A DNA stretch of 44,500 bases from Bacteroidales bacterium (GCA_017615795.1 JAFZZK010000008.1:1-44500), one strand, 5' to 3'; shown: positions 5,858 through 15,007, counted from the stretch's first letter. Numbers and translations are program-made. The notes: generated by a model from the sequence alone, not told the origin.

Positions 5858-7198
5858 ATGTTTGAGAATTTATCCGACAGATTAGAACGAGCGTTTAAAA
5901 TCATCAAAGGTCAGGGTTTCATCACTGAAATCAACGTGGCCGAAACGATGAAAGAGGTGCGCAAGGCACTGCTTGACGCCGACGTAAGTTATAAAATCGC
6001 CAAGGAGTTTACCGATAGCGTCAAGAAGAAGGCGCTTGGCATGAACGTCCTCAAGGCCGTGTCACCCAGTCAGTTGATGGTCAAAGTTACCTACGACGAA
6101 CTTATCAACCTGATGGGGCGCGAGGCCATTGACATCAACCTCAAGGCCAACCCGGCCATCATCCTGATGTCAGGTTTGCAAGGTTCCGGTAAGACCACCC
6201 ATGCGGCAAAGCTCGCCAACTTGTTGAAGACCAAGCGCGGCAAGAAGCCGTTGCTCGTGGCCGGCGACGTCTATCGTCCCGCCGCCATCGACCAGCTCAA
6301 AGTGCTGGGCGAACAGATCGGCGTGCCCGTCTATACCGAAGAGGGCAGCAAAGAGCCTGTCAAGATCGCCAAGAACGGCGTGGCGCACGCCAAAGAGTAC
6401 GGCTACGACGTGGTGCTCATCGATACGGCAGGCCGTTTGGCCGTCGATGAGGAGATGATGAACGAAATCGGCAACATCAAGGATGCCGTCAACCCGCACG
6501 AGATTCTCTTCGTGGTGGATGCCATGACCGGCCAGGACGCTGTCAACACAGCCAAGGCATTCAACGACAAACTCAACTTCGACGGCGTGATCCTCACCAA
6601 GATGGACGGTGACACCCGTGGTGGTGCTGCCCTGACCATCAAGGCGGTCGTGGACAAGCCCATCAAGTTCATCGGCACCGGCGAGAAAATGGAAGCCCTC
6701 AGCGTCTTCCACCCCGACCGTATGGCCGAGCGTATTCTCGGCATGGGCGACATCAGATCCTTCGTGGAAAGGGCTCAAGACCAGTTCGACCAGGAAGAAG
6801 CCGCCAAGCTCCAGAAAAAGCTTGCCAAATCGCAGTTCGATTTCAACGACTTCATGGCTCAGATCCAGCAGATCAAGAAAATGGGCAACGTCAAGGACCT
6901 CATGTCCATGATCCCGGGAATGGGCAAGGTCATCAAGGACATGGACATTGACGACAACGCCTTCAAGAGCATCGAGGTGATCATCCAATCCATGACGCCG
7001 GCGGAGCGTGCCAATCCGGACATCATCAACGGCTCGCGCCGTCGCCGCATTGCCAACGGCAGCGGCAGCAGCATCCAGGATGTGAACCGGTTGCTCAAGC
7101 AGTTTGAGGACACCCGCAAAATCATGAAATTAGAGAGCAGCGGCAAGGCCAAAAGTCTGATGCGCGCCATGAACGCTCCAGGCAGAAGACGTTTTTAA
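5858..7198 (+). CDS. ffh: Signal recognition particle protein Ffh (SRP54)
   Basis: A 446-residue GTPase that binds signal sequences of nascent membrane proteins and, with 4.5S RNA and FtsY, delivers ribosomes to the translocon. The N-terminal helical bundle is followed by the G domain with P-loop GLQGSGKTT (from about residue 106), DTAGRL and TKMDGDTRGG. The methionine-rich M domain near the C-terminus includes SMIPGMGK and the SRP RNA-binding region SRRRRIANGSG. Length is typical of the family (about 450). Own promoter at 5799; a hairpin with T-rich tail follows at 7211. Confidence 0.98.
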   Translation: MFENLSDRLERAFKIIKGQGFITEINVAETMKEVRKALLDADVSYKIAKEFTDSVKKKALGMNVLKAVSPSQLMVKVTYDELINLMGREAIDINLKANPAIILMSGLQGSGKTTHAAKLANLLKTKRGKKPLLVAGDVYRPAAIDQLKVLGEQIGVPVYTEEGSKEPVKIAKNGVAHAKEYGYDVVLIDTAGRLAVDEEMMNEIGNIKDAVNPHEILFVVDAMTGQDAVNTAKAFNDKLNFDGVILTKMDGDTRGGAALTIKAVVDKPIKFIGTGEKMEALSVFHPDRMAERILGMGDIRSFVERAQDQFDQEEAAKLQKKLAKSQFDFNDFMAQIQQIKKMGNVKDLMSMIPGMGKVIKDMDIDDNAFKSIEVIIQSMTPAERANPDIINGSRRRRIANGSGSSIQDVNRLLKQFEDTRKIMKLESSGKAKSLMRAMNAPGRRRF

Positions 7199-7210
7199 CA
7201 GAAAACCACG

Positions 7211-7240
7211 AAGGGGCGCGGAAGCACCGCGTCCCTTTAT
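7211..7240 (+). terminator. Probable rho-independent terminator after ffh
   Basis: GGGGCGCGG (7213-7221) can pair with CCGCGTCCC, separated by a short loop, followed by TTTATTATTT. Moderate T-run. Confidence 0.6.
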
Positions 7241-7271
7241 TATTTCATAAAAAACTAAAAACACGCTTATA

Positions 7272-8162
7272 ATGAGTACGATAATTGATGGCAAAGAGAT
7301 TGCCGCCACCATAAAAACCGAAATCGCCACCGAGGTTAAATCATTGCTCGACCAAGGTCGCCCCGCGCCCCATCTGGCCGTCATCATCGCAGGACAGGAC
7401 GGCGCCGCCCTCAGCTATGTCAACAGCATCGAGAAGCAGTGCAAGGGCGTCGGCTACATCTGCTCCGCCTACAAATTCCCCGAGGACGTCAAGGAAAAAG
7501 ACATCCTCGACACCATTGATTTCCTGAACCGGGACGACGAGATCAACGGCTACATCATCCAGATGCCGCTGCCCAAGCAGGTCTCCATCGACAAAGTCAC
7601 CGCCCACGTGGATCCACGCAAGGACATGGACTGCTTCCATCCCGCCAACATGGGCAATCTGTTGCTGGGCAAGGAGTGCTTTCTGCCTGCCACACCGCAT
7701 GGCGTGATGGAACTCATCCGCCGCAGCAACATCGACACCACGGGCAAGGAGTGCGTCATCCTCGGGCGCAGCAACATCGTGGGCAAACCCTTGGCCATGC
7801 TGCTGTTGCAGAAAGACGCCAACGCCACGGTCACTGTGTGCCACAGCCGCACCAAGAACCTCAAGCGTGTGTGCAGCCGCGCCGACATCCTCATCGTGGC
7901 CATCGGACAACCCGAGATGATCACGGAAGACTACGTCAAGGAGAAAGCCACGGTCATCGACGTGGGCATCCACCGCATCCCCGACGTGGGCCAACCCAAC
8001 GGTTATCGTGTTTGCGGCGATGTCAAGTACGACGAGGTCAGCAAGAAATGCGAAGCCATCACGCCCGTGCCTGGCGGCGTGGGACCCATGACCATGGCTT
8101 GCCTGCTGCAAAACACCATGACGGCCTATCATCGCCAAAACGACGGCAACACACCGCAATAA
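7272..8162 (+). CDS. folD: Bifunctional methylenetetrahydrofolate dehydrogenase / cyclohydrolase FolD
   Basis: A 296-residue cytosolic enzyme that interconverts 5,10-methylene-, methenyl- and 10-formyl-tetrahydrofolate, supplying one-carbon units for purines and fMet. Signature segments are YVNSIEKQCKGVG (substrate region with the catalytic Lys), QMPLPKQV, DMDCFHPANMG, the NADP-binding GRSNIVGKPLAMLL, and the C-terminal TPVPGGVGPMT. Length and motif order are standard. Confidence 0.97.
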   Translation: MSTIIDGKEIAATIKTEIATEVKSLLDQGRPAPHLAVIIAGQDGAALSYVNSIEKQCKGVGYICSAYKFPEDVKEKDILDTIDFLNRDDEINGYIIQMPLPKQVSIDKVTAHVDPRKDMDCFHPANMGNLLLGKECFLPATPHGVMELIRRSNIDTTGKECVILGRSNIVGKPLAMLLLQKDANATVTVCHSRTKNLKRVCSRADILIVAIGQPEMITEDYVKEKATVIDVGIHRIPDVGQPNGYRVCGDVKYDEVSKKCEAITPVPGGVGPMTMACLLQNTMTAYHRQNDGNTPQ

Positions 8163-8171
8163 CTTTTTTTG

Positions 8172-8179
8172 TATTTTTG
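8172..8179 (+). promoter_or_regulatory. -7 box TATTTTTG for the OPT transporter gene
   Basis: Consensus -7 element just after folD, 47 bases before the ATG at 8227. Confidence 0.7.
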
Positions 8180-8226
8180 CCACTTTGATGCAAAAAAAAC
8201 GATTTGATATTTAACATCCTTGCAAT

Positions 8227-10257
8227 ATGGAAGAAAAAGAATCTACCCAAGTCAATCAAGAGAGCGTTCACCAGCCGGAAGACATCAAACTTCCCGATAA
8301 CGCGTATCGCGAGCTTAAGGAGGGCGAAACCTACAAGCCCATCCTCTTAGGCGAAAAAAAATACCCCGAGTTGAATGCCTGGACCATCACCTGGGGTATC
8401 ATCATGGCCATCATCTTCTCTGCCGCGACCGCCTACTCCGGCCTCCGCTTCGGGCAGGTCTTCGAGGCCGCCATACCCATCGCCATCATCGCCGTGGGCA
8501 TCTCCACATTGGCCAAGCGCAAAAGCCCTCTCTCGGAGAACGTGCTCATCCAATCCATCGGCGCCAGCTCCGGCGTCATCGTGGCCGGTGCCATCTTCAC
8601 GCTGCCCGCCATCTATATCATTAAAGAGACCAACCCCACGGTGGGTGCCGACATCCAGGTCAACTTCTGGCAGATGTTCCTGGCCTCCCTCTTTGGCGGT
8701 TTCCTGGGCATTCTCTTCCTGATTCCTTTCCGCAAGTATTTCGTTTCCGAGATGCACGGCAAATACCCGTTCCCGGAGGCTACCGCCACGACCGAGATCA
8801 TCGTCTCCGGCGCCAAGGGCGGCAACCAGGCCAAGTTGCTGCTCATCAGCGGTCTCATCGGCGGCTTGTACGACTTTCTGATGACGACCTTCCATTTCTG
8901 GGCCGACACCATCTCCACGCGCATGTGCGGCTGGGGCGAGCAGTTGGCCATGAACCACAAGTTCGTCTTCAAAATGAGCGCCGAGTCCATCCTGTTGGGT
9001 ACGGGCTACCTGATCGGCCTCAAATACGCCGCCGTCATCTGCGCCGGCTCCGCCCTCTCCTGGTGGGTCATCGTTCCCCTCTTGGGACAGTACGGCAGTG
9101 CTGACATCGCGGGCGTCACCACCGCCATGAGCACCCTTGACCCCGACTTCATCTTCGCCAATTACGTCCGCTACATCGGCATCGGCGGCATCGCCATGGC
9201 CGGATTGCTGGGCGTGGCCAAATCCGCAGGCGTCATCAAGAAATCCCTCGGAGTCGCTCTTAAAGCCGGCAAGCAGGCAGGCACCGACAGCACCGTCCTG
9301 CGCACGCAACGCGACATCCCCATGAAGATTATCCTCTTCGGTTTCCTCGGCGTCATTGTACTGATGGCCATCTTCTTTATCGTTGGCGGCATGCAGATGA
9401 GCCCGCTGCAGGTGCTCGTGGGCATTCTCGTGGTCTTCCTCTTCGCCTTCCTGTTCACTACAGTGGCGGCTACGGCTATCGCCACCGTGGGCACCAACCC
9501 CGTGTCGGGCATGACCATGATGACCCTCATCCTCTCCTCGTTCATCCTTTCTGCCGTGGGTCTCAAAGGCGGCTCCGGCATTCTGATCGCCCTGGTGGTC
9601 GGCGGCATCGTATGCTCCGCTCTCTCCATGGCCGGCGGCTTCATCACCGACTTGAAAATCGGTTATTGGATCGGCACCTCGCCCTTCAAGCAGGAAGCCT
9701 TCAAGTTCGTCGGAACACTGGTCTCCGCCCTCACGGTGGGCGCGGTTATCATGTTGCTGTCCAAGACATATGGTTACACGGGCGAAGAAGCCTTGGTGGC
9801 ACCGCAGGCCAACGCCATGGCGGCCATCATCGAGCCCCTCATGTTCGGCGGACAGACCCCGTGGCTGCTCTACATCATCGGCGCCATCCTGGCCATCCTG
9901 CTCGACGTGCTCGGCGTACCAGCCCTGGCATTCGCCTTGGGTATGTTCATCCCATTGCAACTCAACCTGCCCCTCTTGGTGGGCGGTTTTTTAGCCTGGT
10001 TCATCAAATCCCGCAGCAAAGACGAGACCGTCAACAAACTGCGTGGCGAAAAGGGTACCCTGCTCGCATCCGGTCTGCTCGCCGGCGGCGCCATCATGGG
10101 CGTGGTCAGCGCCATCCTCAAATACTGCGGCGTCGAACCGACCTTCATGGCCGACTACATCGGATCACCCATGTTCAACATCCTCTCCATCGTCATGTTC
10201 ACGGCCCTGTGCGCCTACCTCGTTATCCACTCCCTCCATGTGAAAGTAGAAGAATAA
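8227..10257 (+). CDS. OPT family oligopeptide transporter
   Basis: A 676-residue polytopic inner-membrane protein with roughly 15 hydrophobic segments after a 40-residue charged N-terminus. Family features include the opening segment YSGLRFGQVFEAAIP, the loop SEMHGKYPFPEATATTEI, and the later NPVSGMTMMTLIL and PALAFALGMFIPLQLNLPLL. OPT proteins import oligopeptides or metal-chelate complexes using the ion gradient; the bacterial subgroup's substrates are poorly known. Own promoter at 8172; the A-rich gap to the next gene (10258-10320) shows no clear terminator. Confidence 0.92.
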   Translation: MEEKESTQVNQESVHQPEDIKLPDNAYRELKEGETYKPILLGEKKYPELNAWTITWGIIMAIIFSAATAYSGLRFGQVFEAAIPIAIIAVGISTLAKRKSPLSENVLIQSIGASSGVIVAGAIFTLPAIYIIKETNPTVGADIQVNFWQMFLASLFGGFLGILFLIPFRKYFVSEMHGKYPFPEATATTEIIVSGAKGGNQAKLLLISGLIGGLYDFLMTTFHFWADTISTRMCGWGEQLAMNHKFVFKMSAESILLGTGYLIGLKYAAVICAGSALSWWVIVPLLGQYGSADIAGVTTAMSTLDPDFIFANYVRYIGIGGIAMAGLLGVAKSAGVIKKSLGVALKAGKQAGTDSTVLRTQRDIPMKIILFGFLGVIVLMAIFFIVGGMQMSPLQVLVGILVVFLFAFLFTTVAATAIATVGTNPVSGMTMMTLILSSFILSAVGLKGGSGILIALVVGGIVCSALSMAGGFITDLKIGYWIGTSPFKQEAFKFVGTLVSALTVGAVIMLLSKTYGYTGEEALVAPQANAMAAIIEPLMFGGQTPWLLYIIGAILAILLDVLGVPALAFALGMFIPLQLNLPLLVGGFLAWFIKSRSKDETVNKLRGEKGTLLASGLLAGGAIMGVVSAILKYCGVEPTFMADYIGSPMFNILSIVMFTALCAYLVIHSLHVKVEE

Positions 10258-10320
10258 CTTCGCACTTCATCTCAAAAACGAATAAACATTTAAACATTAA
10301 ACAATTAAACAACATAACAC

Positions 10321-10935
10321 ATGCATATAGCAGTCGCAGGAAACATCGGTTCAGGCAAAACAACCCTGACCGGCATGCTGGCCAAACACTATGGCTGGGA
10401 CGCCCTTTACGAGAGCGTTGACAACAACCCCTATTTAGCCAGCTTTTATCAAGATATGCAACGCTGGTCCTTTAACATCCAGGTCTACTTCCTCAACAGC
10501 CGCTTCCGTCAGGTGATCGACATCCGCAAACGCAAGAAGGATGTCATCCAAGACCGCACCATCTATGAAGATGCCTACATCTTTGCACCCAATCTGCACG
10601 AAATGGATCTCATGGCAACGCGCGACTTCGAGAACTACACTTCGCTGTTTGAACTGATGACCCAGTTTCTCCAAGCCCCCGACCTTCTGATATACCTGAA
10701 GGCCGACGTTTCCACGCTGGTGACGCAAATCCACAAGCGCGGCCGCGCCTACGAGGACTCTATCCGCCTCTCCTATTTGGAAAATCTGAACGAAAAATAT
10801 GAGAAGTGGATATCCAACTACAAGGAGGGCAAACTGCTCATCGTGGACGTCAACACCATCAAATTCGCCGAAAAACCCGAGGATTTTGGCGAAATCATCA
10901 ACAAAATCGACGCCGAGTTGTTCGGTCTGTTTTAA
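10321..10935 (+). CDS. Deoxynucleoside kinase (dNK family)
   Basis: A 204-residue kinase that phosphorylates deoxynucleosides at the 5' position for dNTP salvage. It has P-loop GNIGSGKTT (about 7-15), the DRTIYEDAYIF segment equivalent to the ERS motif, and the lid-like KRGRAYEDSIRLSYL with arginines near the phosphates. Specificity (dA/dG or dC) cannot be read from sequence. First gene of a compact run; its stop directly abuts the kdsB ATG (TAAATG). A second paralogue is at 28979. Confidence 0.9.
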   Translation: MHIAVAGNIGSGKTTLTGMLAKHYGWDALYESVDNNPYLASFYQDMQRWSFNIQVYFLNSRFRQVIDIRKRKKDVIQDRTIYEDAYIFAPNLHEMDLMATRDFENYTSLFELMTQFLQAPDLLIYLKADVSTLVTQIHKRGRAYEDSIRLSYLENLNEKYEKWISNYKEGKLLIVDVNTIKFAEKPEDFGEIINKIDAELFGLF

Positions 10936-11685
10936 ATGAGCACGCGTTTCTTCGGCATCATCCCGGCGCGTTACGCCTCGACACGCTTTCCCGGCAAACC
11001 GTTGGCCTCCCTGAACGGCAAGCCAATGATACAGCACGTGTGCGAACATGTGGCTGCATCACCCTTGGACGGATATGCCGTGGCCACCGACGACGAGCGC
11101 ATCGCACAATGTGTCCGCTCCTTCGGCGGGAATGTCGTGATGACCGCACCCTCCCACCCCTCCGGCACCGACCGCTGCGGAGAAGCAGCACGCCTGCTGG
11201 GACTTGCGGACCATGATGTCGTCGTCAACATCCAAGGCGACGAACCTTTCATCAGCGCCAATGAAATTGCCCTGCTCACCAAAATTTTCGACAACCCCGA
11301 TGTCCAAATCGCCACCCTCGTGAAGCCGATGGACGACTTGTCGCTCATCCAAGACCCCAACAAGGTCAAAGTGGTGACGGCTTTGTCTGGCAAGGCCCTC
11401 TATTTCAGCAGGTCAACTGTACCCTTCGTGCGCGACGCACAATGCGACACCCCTTCCTATCTTCAACATCTCGGCATCTATGCCTACCGCAACAAGACCT
11501 TGCAGAAACTAATCCAACTTCCCCCCTCCGCACTTGAAAAGGCCGAGAAACTCGAGCAATTGCGGTGGCTTGAGAATGGATTCGACATCTACACCGCTCT
11601 CTGCCACTACGAAGGCATCGGCATCGACACGCCAGAGGACTTACAACGCGTACAAACCATGCTTAATTCCCACGAAACGAAATAA
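10936..11685 (+). CDS. kdsB: 3-deoxy-manno-octulosonate cytidylyltransferase KdsB
   Basis: A 249-residue enzyme that makes CMP-Kdo from CTP and Kdo for lipopolysaccharide inner core synthesis. Motifs: IPARYASTRFPGKPL (about 8-22, nucleotide binding), HPSGTDRCGEAA, VVNIQGDEPFI and the C-terminal GIGIDTPEDLQRV. Length matches the family (about 248). It starts immediately after the kinase stop with no gap, so it is co-transcribed and probably coupled. Confidence 0.97.
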   Translation: MSTRFFGIIPARYASTRFPGKPLASLNGKPMIQHVCEHVAASPLDGYAVATDDERIAQCVRSFGGNVVMTAPSHPSGTDRCGEAARLLGLADHDVVVNIQGDEPFISANEIALLTKIFDNPDVQIATLVKPMDDLSLIQDPNKVKVVTALSGKALYFSRSTVPFVRDAQCDTPSYLQHLGIYAYRNKTLQKLIQLPPSALEKAEKLEQLRWLENGFDIYTALCHYEGIGIDTPEDLQRVQTMLNSHETK

Positions 11686-11699
11686 AGCACCACATCATC

Positions 11700-12878
11700 A
11701 TGATTCCATACATCATCAAAGCACTCCTCAAAAACGAGTCCGTCTGTGTCAACGATCTGGGCACCTTCACAATGCATTATGTCCCGGCCAGTATTCAGGG
11801 TAAAACCATTCTGGCCCCGCACAACGAAATCACACTCGACACCAACAATGTGTACGACGAGTACGCCTTCACCAACCTGGTGTGCTTTGAGAAAAAATGC
11901 CTCATCACCCAAGCGAACCAAGACATCACCCAATGGGTGGAAGAACTCAAGAACGCTTTGGAACACAATAAGAGTGTGTCGTTCGATCAATTCGGGACTT
12001 TTGCCATGAACGATAAAGGCAAAATCTCCTTTACATGCGACTACATTCCTGAGTTGAACCAAGAGTTCGAAGGTATGGAAGACCTGAGCACGGTGATGCT
12101 TTGGAAAGGAAATGAAGAGGAAAAAGAGGTTGTATCTGAGAATGATAGTGAAGACAATCGTGAAGATGTGAAAGTTGGCGAACCCGAAGTCGAGCCCGAA
12201 CCTGTTGTGGAGGTTAACGAAGAAGAACACAAGGAAGAGGCGAAGGAAGAGGCTCCCGAGGTTGAGACTGTTGAAGAAGAGGAACCGGAGGAACAGAACC
12301 CTGATGCTGATGATCAAGAAGATCGCACACCGGACACCGTGGAGACCGACGATGGCAAGCGCCACCGCTCGCGTTGGTGGTTATGGCTGCTCATCGTATT
12401 CTTATTATTGGCTGCGTTAGGCACGGCCGGCTATCTGTTGCGCGATCAGATACGTCCTGTCATCGATAATGTGAAAGAAAAACTCTCCAAGAAAGAACAG
12501 GTTGTGGAACCATCAGAGCCTGCCGAATCCGAGACCATTGATGTTATTGAGCCAGAAGAGAATGTGGAAGAGGAAATTGCGGAAGAAGAGCCGGCACCGC
12601 AAGCCTACATGCCAGAGACTGTCAAGAAGACGGCAGACGGCAAGTACCCCTACATTCGTTTCGAGACGGGACACTTTTACACCATTGTGGGCAGTTTGCC
12701 TTCCGAAACCGATGCGGAAAAACATATCCGGAATCGGGGGTTGGACAAATACGACCCCAAGCTGGTATTGCAAAACGGTGTGGGCAACATCCGTGTTTGC
12801 GTCGGCATTTTCGACAGCGAGGAAGAGGCGGAAGCCTTTGGCAAAAACACAGGACTGAAATATTGGGTCCTCAAGTAA
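11700..12878 (+). CDS. HU/CCDC81-like and SPOR domain membrane protein
   Basis: A 392-residue protein. Residues 1-130 (IPYIIKALLKNE, VNDLGTFTMHYV, VSFDQFGTFAMN) look like the tandem HU-fold region found at the N-terminus of many Bacteroidota SPOR proteins. A very acidic Glu/Val linker spans about 130-220, a single membrane helix about 226-247, another acidic stretch, and a SPOR domain about 315-392 (FYTIVGSLPSETDAEKHI). SPOR domains bind denuded septal peptidoglycan, so a division or envelope role is likely, with the HU-like part in the cytoplasm. Assignment of the HU part is inference. Confidence 0.85.
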   Translation: MIPYIIKALLKNESVCVNDLGTFTMHYVPASIQGKTILAPHNEITLDTNNVYDEYAFTNLVCFEKKCLITQANQDITQWVEELKNALEHNKSVSFDQFGTFAMNDKGKISFTCDYIPELNQEFEGMEDLSTVMLWKGNEEEKEVVSENDSEDNREDVKVGEPEVEPEPVVEVNEEEHKEEAKEEAPEVETVEEEEPEEQNPDADDQEDRTPDTVETDDGKRHRSRWWLWLLIVFLLLAALGTAGYLLRDQIRPVIDNVKEKLSKKEQVVEPSEPAESETIDVIEPEENVEEEIAEEEPAPQAYMPETVKKTADGKYPYIRFETGHFYTIVGSLPSETDAEKHIRNRGLDKYDPKLVLQNGVGNIRVCVGIFDSEEEAEAFGKNTGLKYWVLK

Positions 12879-12905
12879 CACTGCATGCAAATACTGTAAT
12901 TTATT

Positions 12906-13625
12906 ATGAAAAAACACATTCCAAACACACTGACCTGCTTGAATCTCGTGTGTGGCACGCTGTCGGCAATGGCGGCTGTAAAAGGCAATCTCGAGATGGC
13001 GGCTATTTGGATTATCATTGCTGCTGTTTTTGATTTCCTCGATGGTTTTGCCGCACGCATGCTAAAAGTGGTCTCCCCTATCGGCAAAGAGTTGGATTCT
13101 TTGTCAGACATCGTCTCCTTTGGCGTGGCCCCAGCCATGATTATCTACACATGGCTCACACGCTGCCTGTACGAGATGGCACCCGCCATCAGCGGCAACG
13201 GCTTCATGGCACTGATGCCCTACATCGCCTTGCTGGTCCCGGCCATGTCTGCGGTCCGTTTGGCACGCTTCAACATCGATGAACGTCAGGCCACGACCTT
13301 CATCGGTTTGCCCACACCGGCCAATGCCCTGTTCCTTGGCTTTATCCCACTTGCCGCCGACAAATTGTCATTTCTCAACAGTTTCTGGATGGTTTGGCTT
13401 CTAACCATCGTCTTTGCCCTGCTGTTGGTAAGTCCTATCTCCATGATGTCGCTCAAGTTCAAGGACTTGAAATTCAAGGGCATCAACATCGCCCGATATG
13501 TGTTGATAATCATTGGGGTCATTCTTATCCCCTTCTTCCGCTGGGGTGCATTCCCACTGATTATTTTGGCATACATCCTGATTTCTTTGTTTTATCACAC
13601 CTTACAAAAATTGCAGGTAATATGA
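12906..13625 (+). CDS. pssA: CDP-diacylglycerol--serine O-phosphatidyltransferase
   Basis: A 239-residue inner-membrane enzyme that makes phosphatidylserine from CDP-diacylglycerol and serine, the first step to phosphatidylethanolamine. The CDP-alcohol phosphotransferase signature is seen as DFLDGFAAR followed by GKELDSLSD. The rest is hydrophobic with about six to eight membrane spans. Starts NTLTCLNLVCG as in the PssA class with integral membrane topology. Its TGA overlaps the next ATG (ATGA at 13622-13625). Confidence 0.93.
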   Translation: MKKHIPNTLTCLNLVCGTLSAMAAVKGNLEMAAIWIIIAAVFDFLDGFAARMLKVVSPIGKELDSLSDIVSFGVAPAMIIYTWLTRCLYEMAPAISGNGFMALMPYIALLVPAMSAVRLARFNIDERQATTFIGLPTPANALFLGFIPLAADKLSFLNSFWMVWLLTIVFALLLVSPISMMSLKFKDLKFKGINIARYVLIIIGVILIPFFRWGAFPLIILAYILISLFYHTLQKLQVI

Positions 13626-14209
13626 AAATTTCATCCATTGCCCTGTTCTGCGGCTCCGCAACGGGCACCAATCCCCTGTACGCCCAGTTGGCCAGCCGTT
13701 TCGGACAGATGTGTGCCGAGAAGGGACTCACGCTCTACTACGGAGGTGGCAGCATCGGCCTGATGGGTGAAGCCGCCAACGCCGCTATGGCCCACGGCGG
13801 CACGGTCATCGGCGTCGCCCCTGACTTTTTCAAGGAAGGTGCCGTGTTGGCCGACAACATCACGGAAATGATTTATGTAAAGTCTATGAGCGAGCGCAAG
13901 CAGTTGTTGGAGAGTCGTGCTGACGCCTTCGTGGTGCTGCCCGGCGGCTACGGCACTATGGACGAGCTGTTCGAAATCATCACCGACGCGCAGTTGGGGA
14001 TGCACACCAAGCCCGTGGCGCTCTTCAACCCCAACGGCTTCTACGACCTGCTCATCGCCCAGCTGCAGCGCTTCTGCGACGAAGGATTCCTTCGTCTCTT
14101 CCATCACGAGCTGCTCATCTCCGCCAACACCCTGGAAGATCTCTTCACCGGCTTGGACAACTACCAGAACAGCAACGACAGAAGCTGGCTGGAGAAAGTG
14201 AGAAAGTAA
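13622..14209 (+). CDS. LOG family protein (TIGR00730; nucleotide 5'-monophosphate phosphoribohydrolase-like)
   Basis: A 195-residue Rossmann-like protein with the family motif PGGYGTMDE and the preceding ERKQLLES region. LOG proteins cleave the N-glycosidic bond of nucleoside 5'-monophosphates (cytokinin ribotides in plants, AMP-like substrates in bacteria). The start at 13622 (MKISSIALFCGSATG) fits the family, overlaps the pssA stop by four bases, and is preferred over the much longer open frame beginning inside pssA. Last gene of the 10.3-14.2 kb run. Confidence 0.92.
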   Translation: MKISSIALFCGSATGTNPLYAQLASRFGQMCAEKGLTLYYGGGSIGLMGEAANAAMAHGGTVIGVAPDFFKEGAVLADNITEMIYVKSMSERKQLLESRADAFVVLPGGYGTMDELFEIITDAQLGMHTKPVALFNPNGFYDLLIAQLQRFCDEGFLRLFHHELLISANTLEDLFTGLDNYQNSNDRSWLEKVRK

Positions 14210-14211
14210 AG

Positions 14212-14551
14212 ATTCCGCGGCCCCCACAGAGCCCCTTAAGGGGCGAGACATAGGGATACCGAAAAATGATGTTGTGTTGTCCTTGACGGGACATTTTGAC
14301 ATTCCCGCACCGCACCATTGCCTACCGAGCTTTCATCCCTGACGGGATGTTCGGGGCTATATGTCCTCTGTTTTCAACGGATTGCCCGCACACCTACGGC
14401 GTGCGATGGCTCGTGCGTGAACATTTGTTTGCTACCAAGTCCTTCAGCCCTAACGGGCTGAAATGGGCGGAAGACACGACGCAAGACTGCTTGTCCGATA
14501 TTCTTGGGGATTCCGCCGCCATCGGCGGCGGAATGGTGCGCCGCGGAACCT
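14212..14551. repeat. Hairpin-rich intergenic region with possible terminal inverted repeats
   Basis: The region 14210-14665 has no credible gene. It holds short palindromes at 14231-14244, 14278-14293, 14334-14349, 14443-14462 and 14511-14533 (10-bp perfect stem, loop ATC). Three share a TGAC or TAAC loop between different stems. TTCCGCGGC near 14214 and its inverse GCCGCGGAA near 14540-14548 may mark the ends. It may be a composite of REP-like repeats or an old mobile remnant. Confidence 0.6.
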
Positions 14552-14634
14552 TCATACAATACAGCAAATCAACCGCAATTTTAACAATCAATAGTTAAAA
14601 TCGTTTGATTATCAATATGTTACAAAATATTATA

Positions 14635-14642
14635 TATCTTTG
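14635..14642 (+). promoter_or_regulatory. -7 box TATCTTTG ahead of the truncated ORF6N gene
   Basis: Consensus -7 element followed by GCAGCG, 23 bases before the ATG at 14666, with a TTG at 14615-14617. Confidence 0.7.
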
Positions 14643-14665
14643 CAGCGGATTTTAAATTAAGTTGT

Positions 14666-14938
14666 ATGGACACAAATATCAACAAAATGGACAAAGGAAA
14701 AATTGCACCTTATCTGCAAGATGATAATACAATTATAGAGATTGGGGCATCGCAGCAGACTATTGACAATTTGGTTATTGAATCTAAAATATTACAAATT
14801 AGGGGTCTGCAGGTGATGTTGGATCGTGACTTGGCGTTTATGTATGGTGTGCCTACAAAAGTACTTAACCAAGCCGTTAAACGAAATATGGATAGGTTTC
14901 CAGAAGATTTAAGTATAAAAATTGAAATTATAGTATAA
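14666..14938 (+). pseudogene. Truncated ORF6N-domain gene
   Basis: The 90-residue product ends just after the first third of an ORF6N domain: LQIRGLQVMLDRDLAFMYGV and KVLNQAVKRNMDRFPED are clear, then LSIKIEIIV and a stop. Intact relatives continue with the second half of the domain (for example the KAFTEKG region seen at 145-759), and no continuation is visible in the other frames downstream. The promoter appears intact. It is probably a truncated remnant, though a short DNA-binding product could still be made. It is only partly similar to the 145-759 gene. Confidence 0.65.
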
Positions 14939-15007
14939 GATACTCTTGTTTAGTGGGTTATCGACAAATTTTATTCGTGACTTTTTATTGTATTCTTGAT
15001 ATAATGG

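Noticed and set aside
8347-9960. A 537-codon minus-strand open frame opposite the OPT transporter gene
   Set aside because: It is rich in His, Asp, Gly and Gln from antisense reading of a GC-biased gene, has no domain, and the plus-strand OPT protein explains the region.
10288-10319. TTAAACA-type short repeats before the deoxynucleoside kinase gene
   Set aside because: Only a few irregular A-rich words typical of leaders in this phylum; periodicity is too weak to call.
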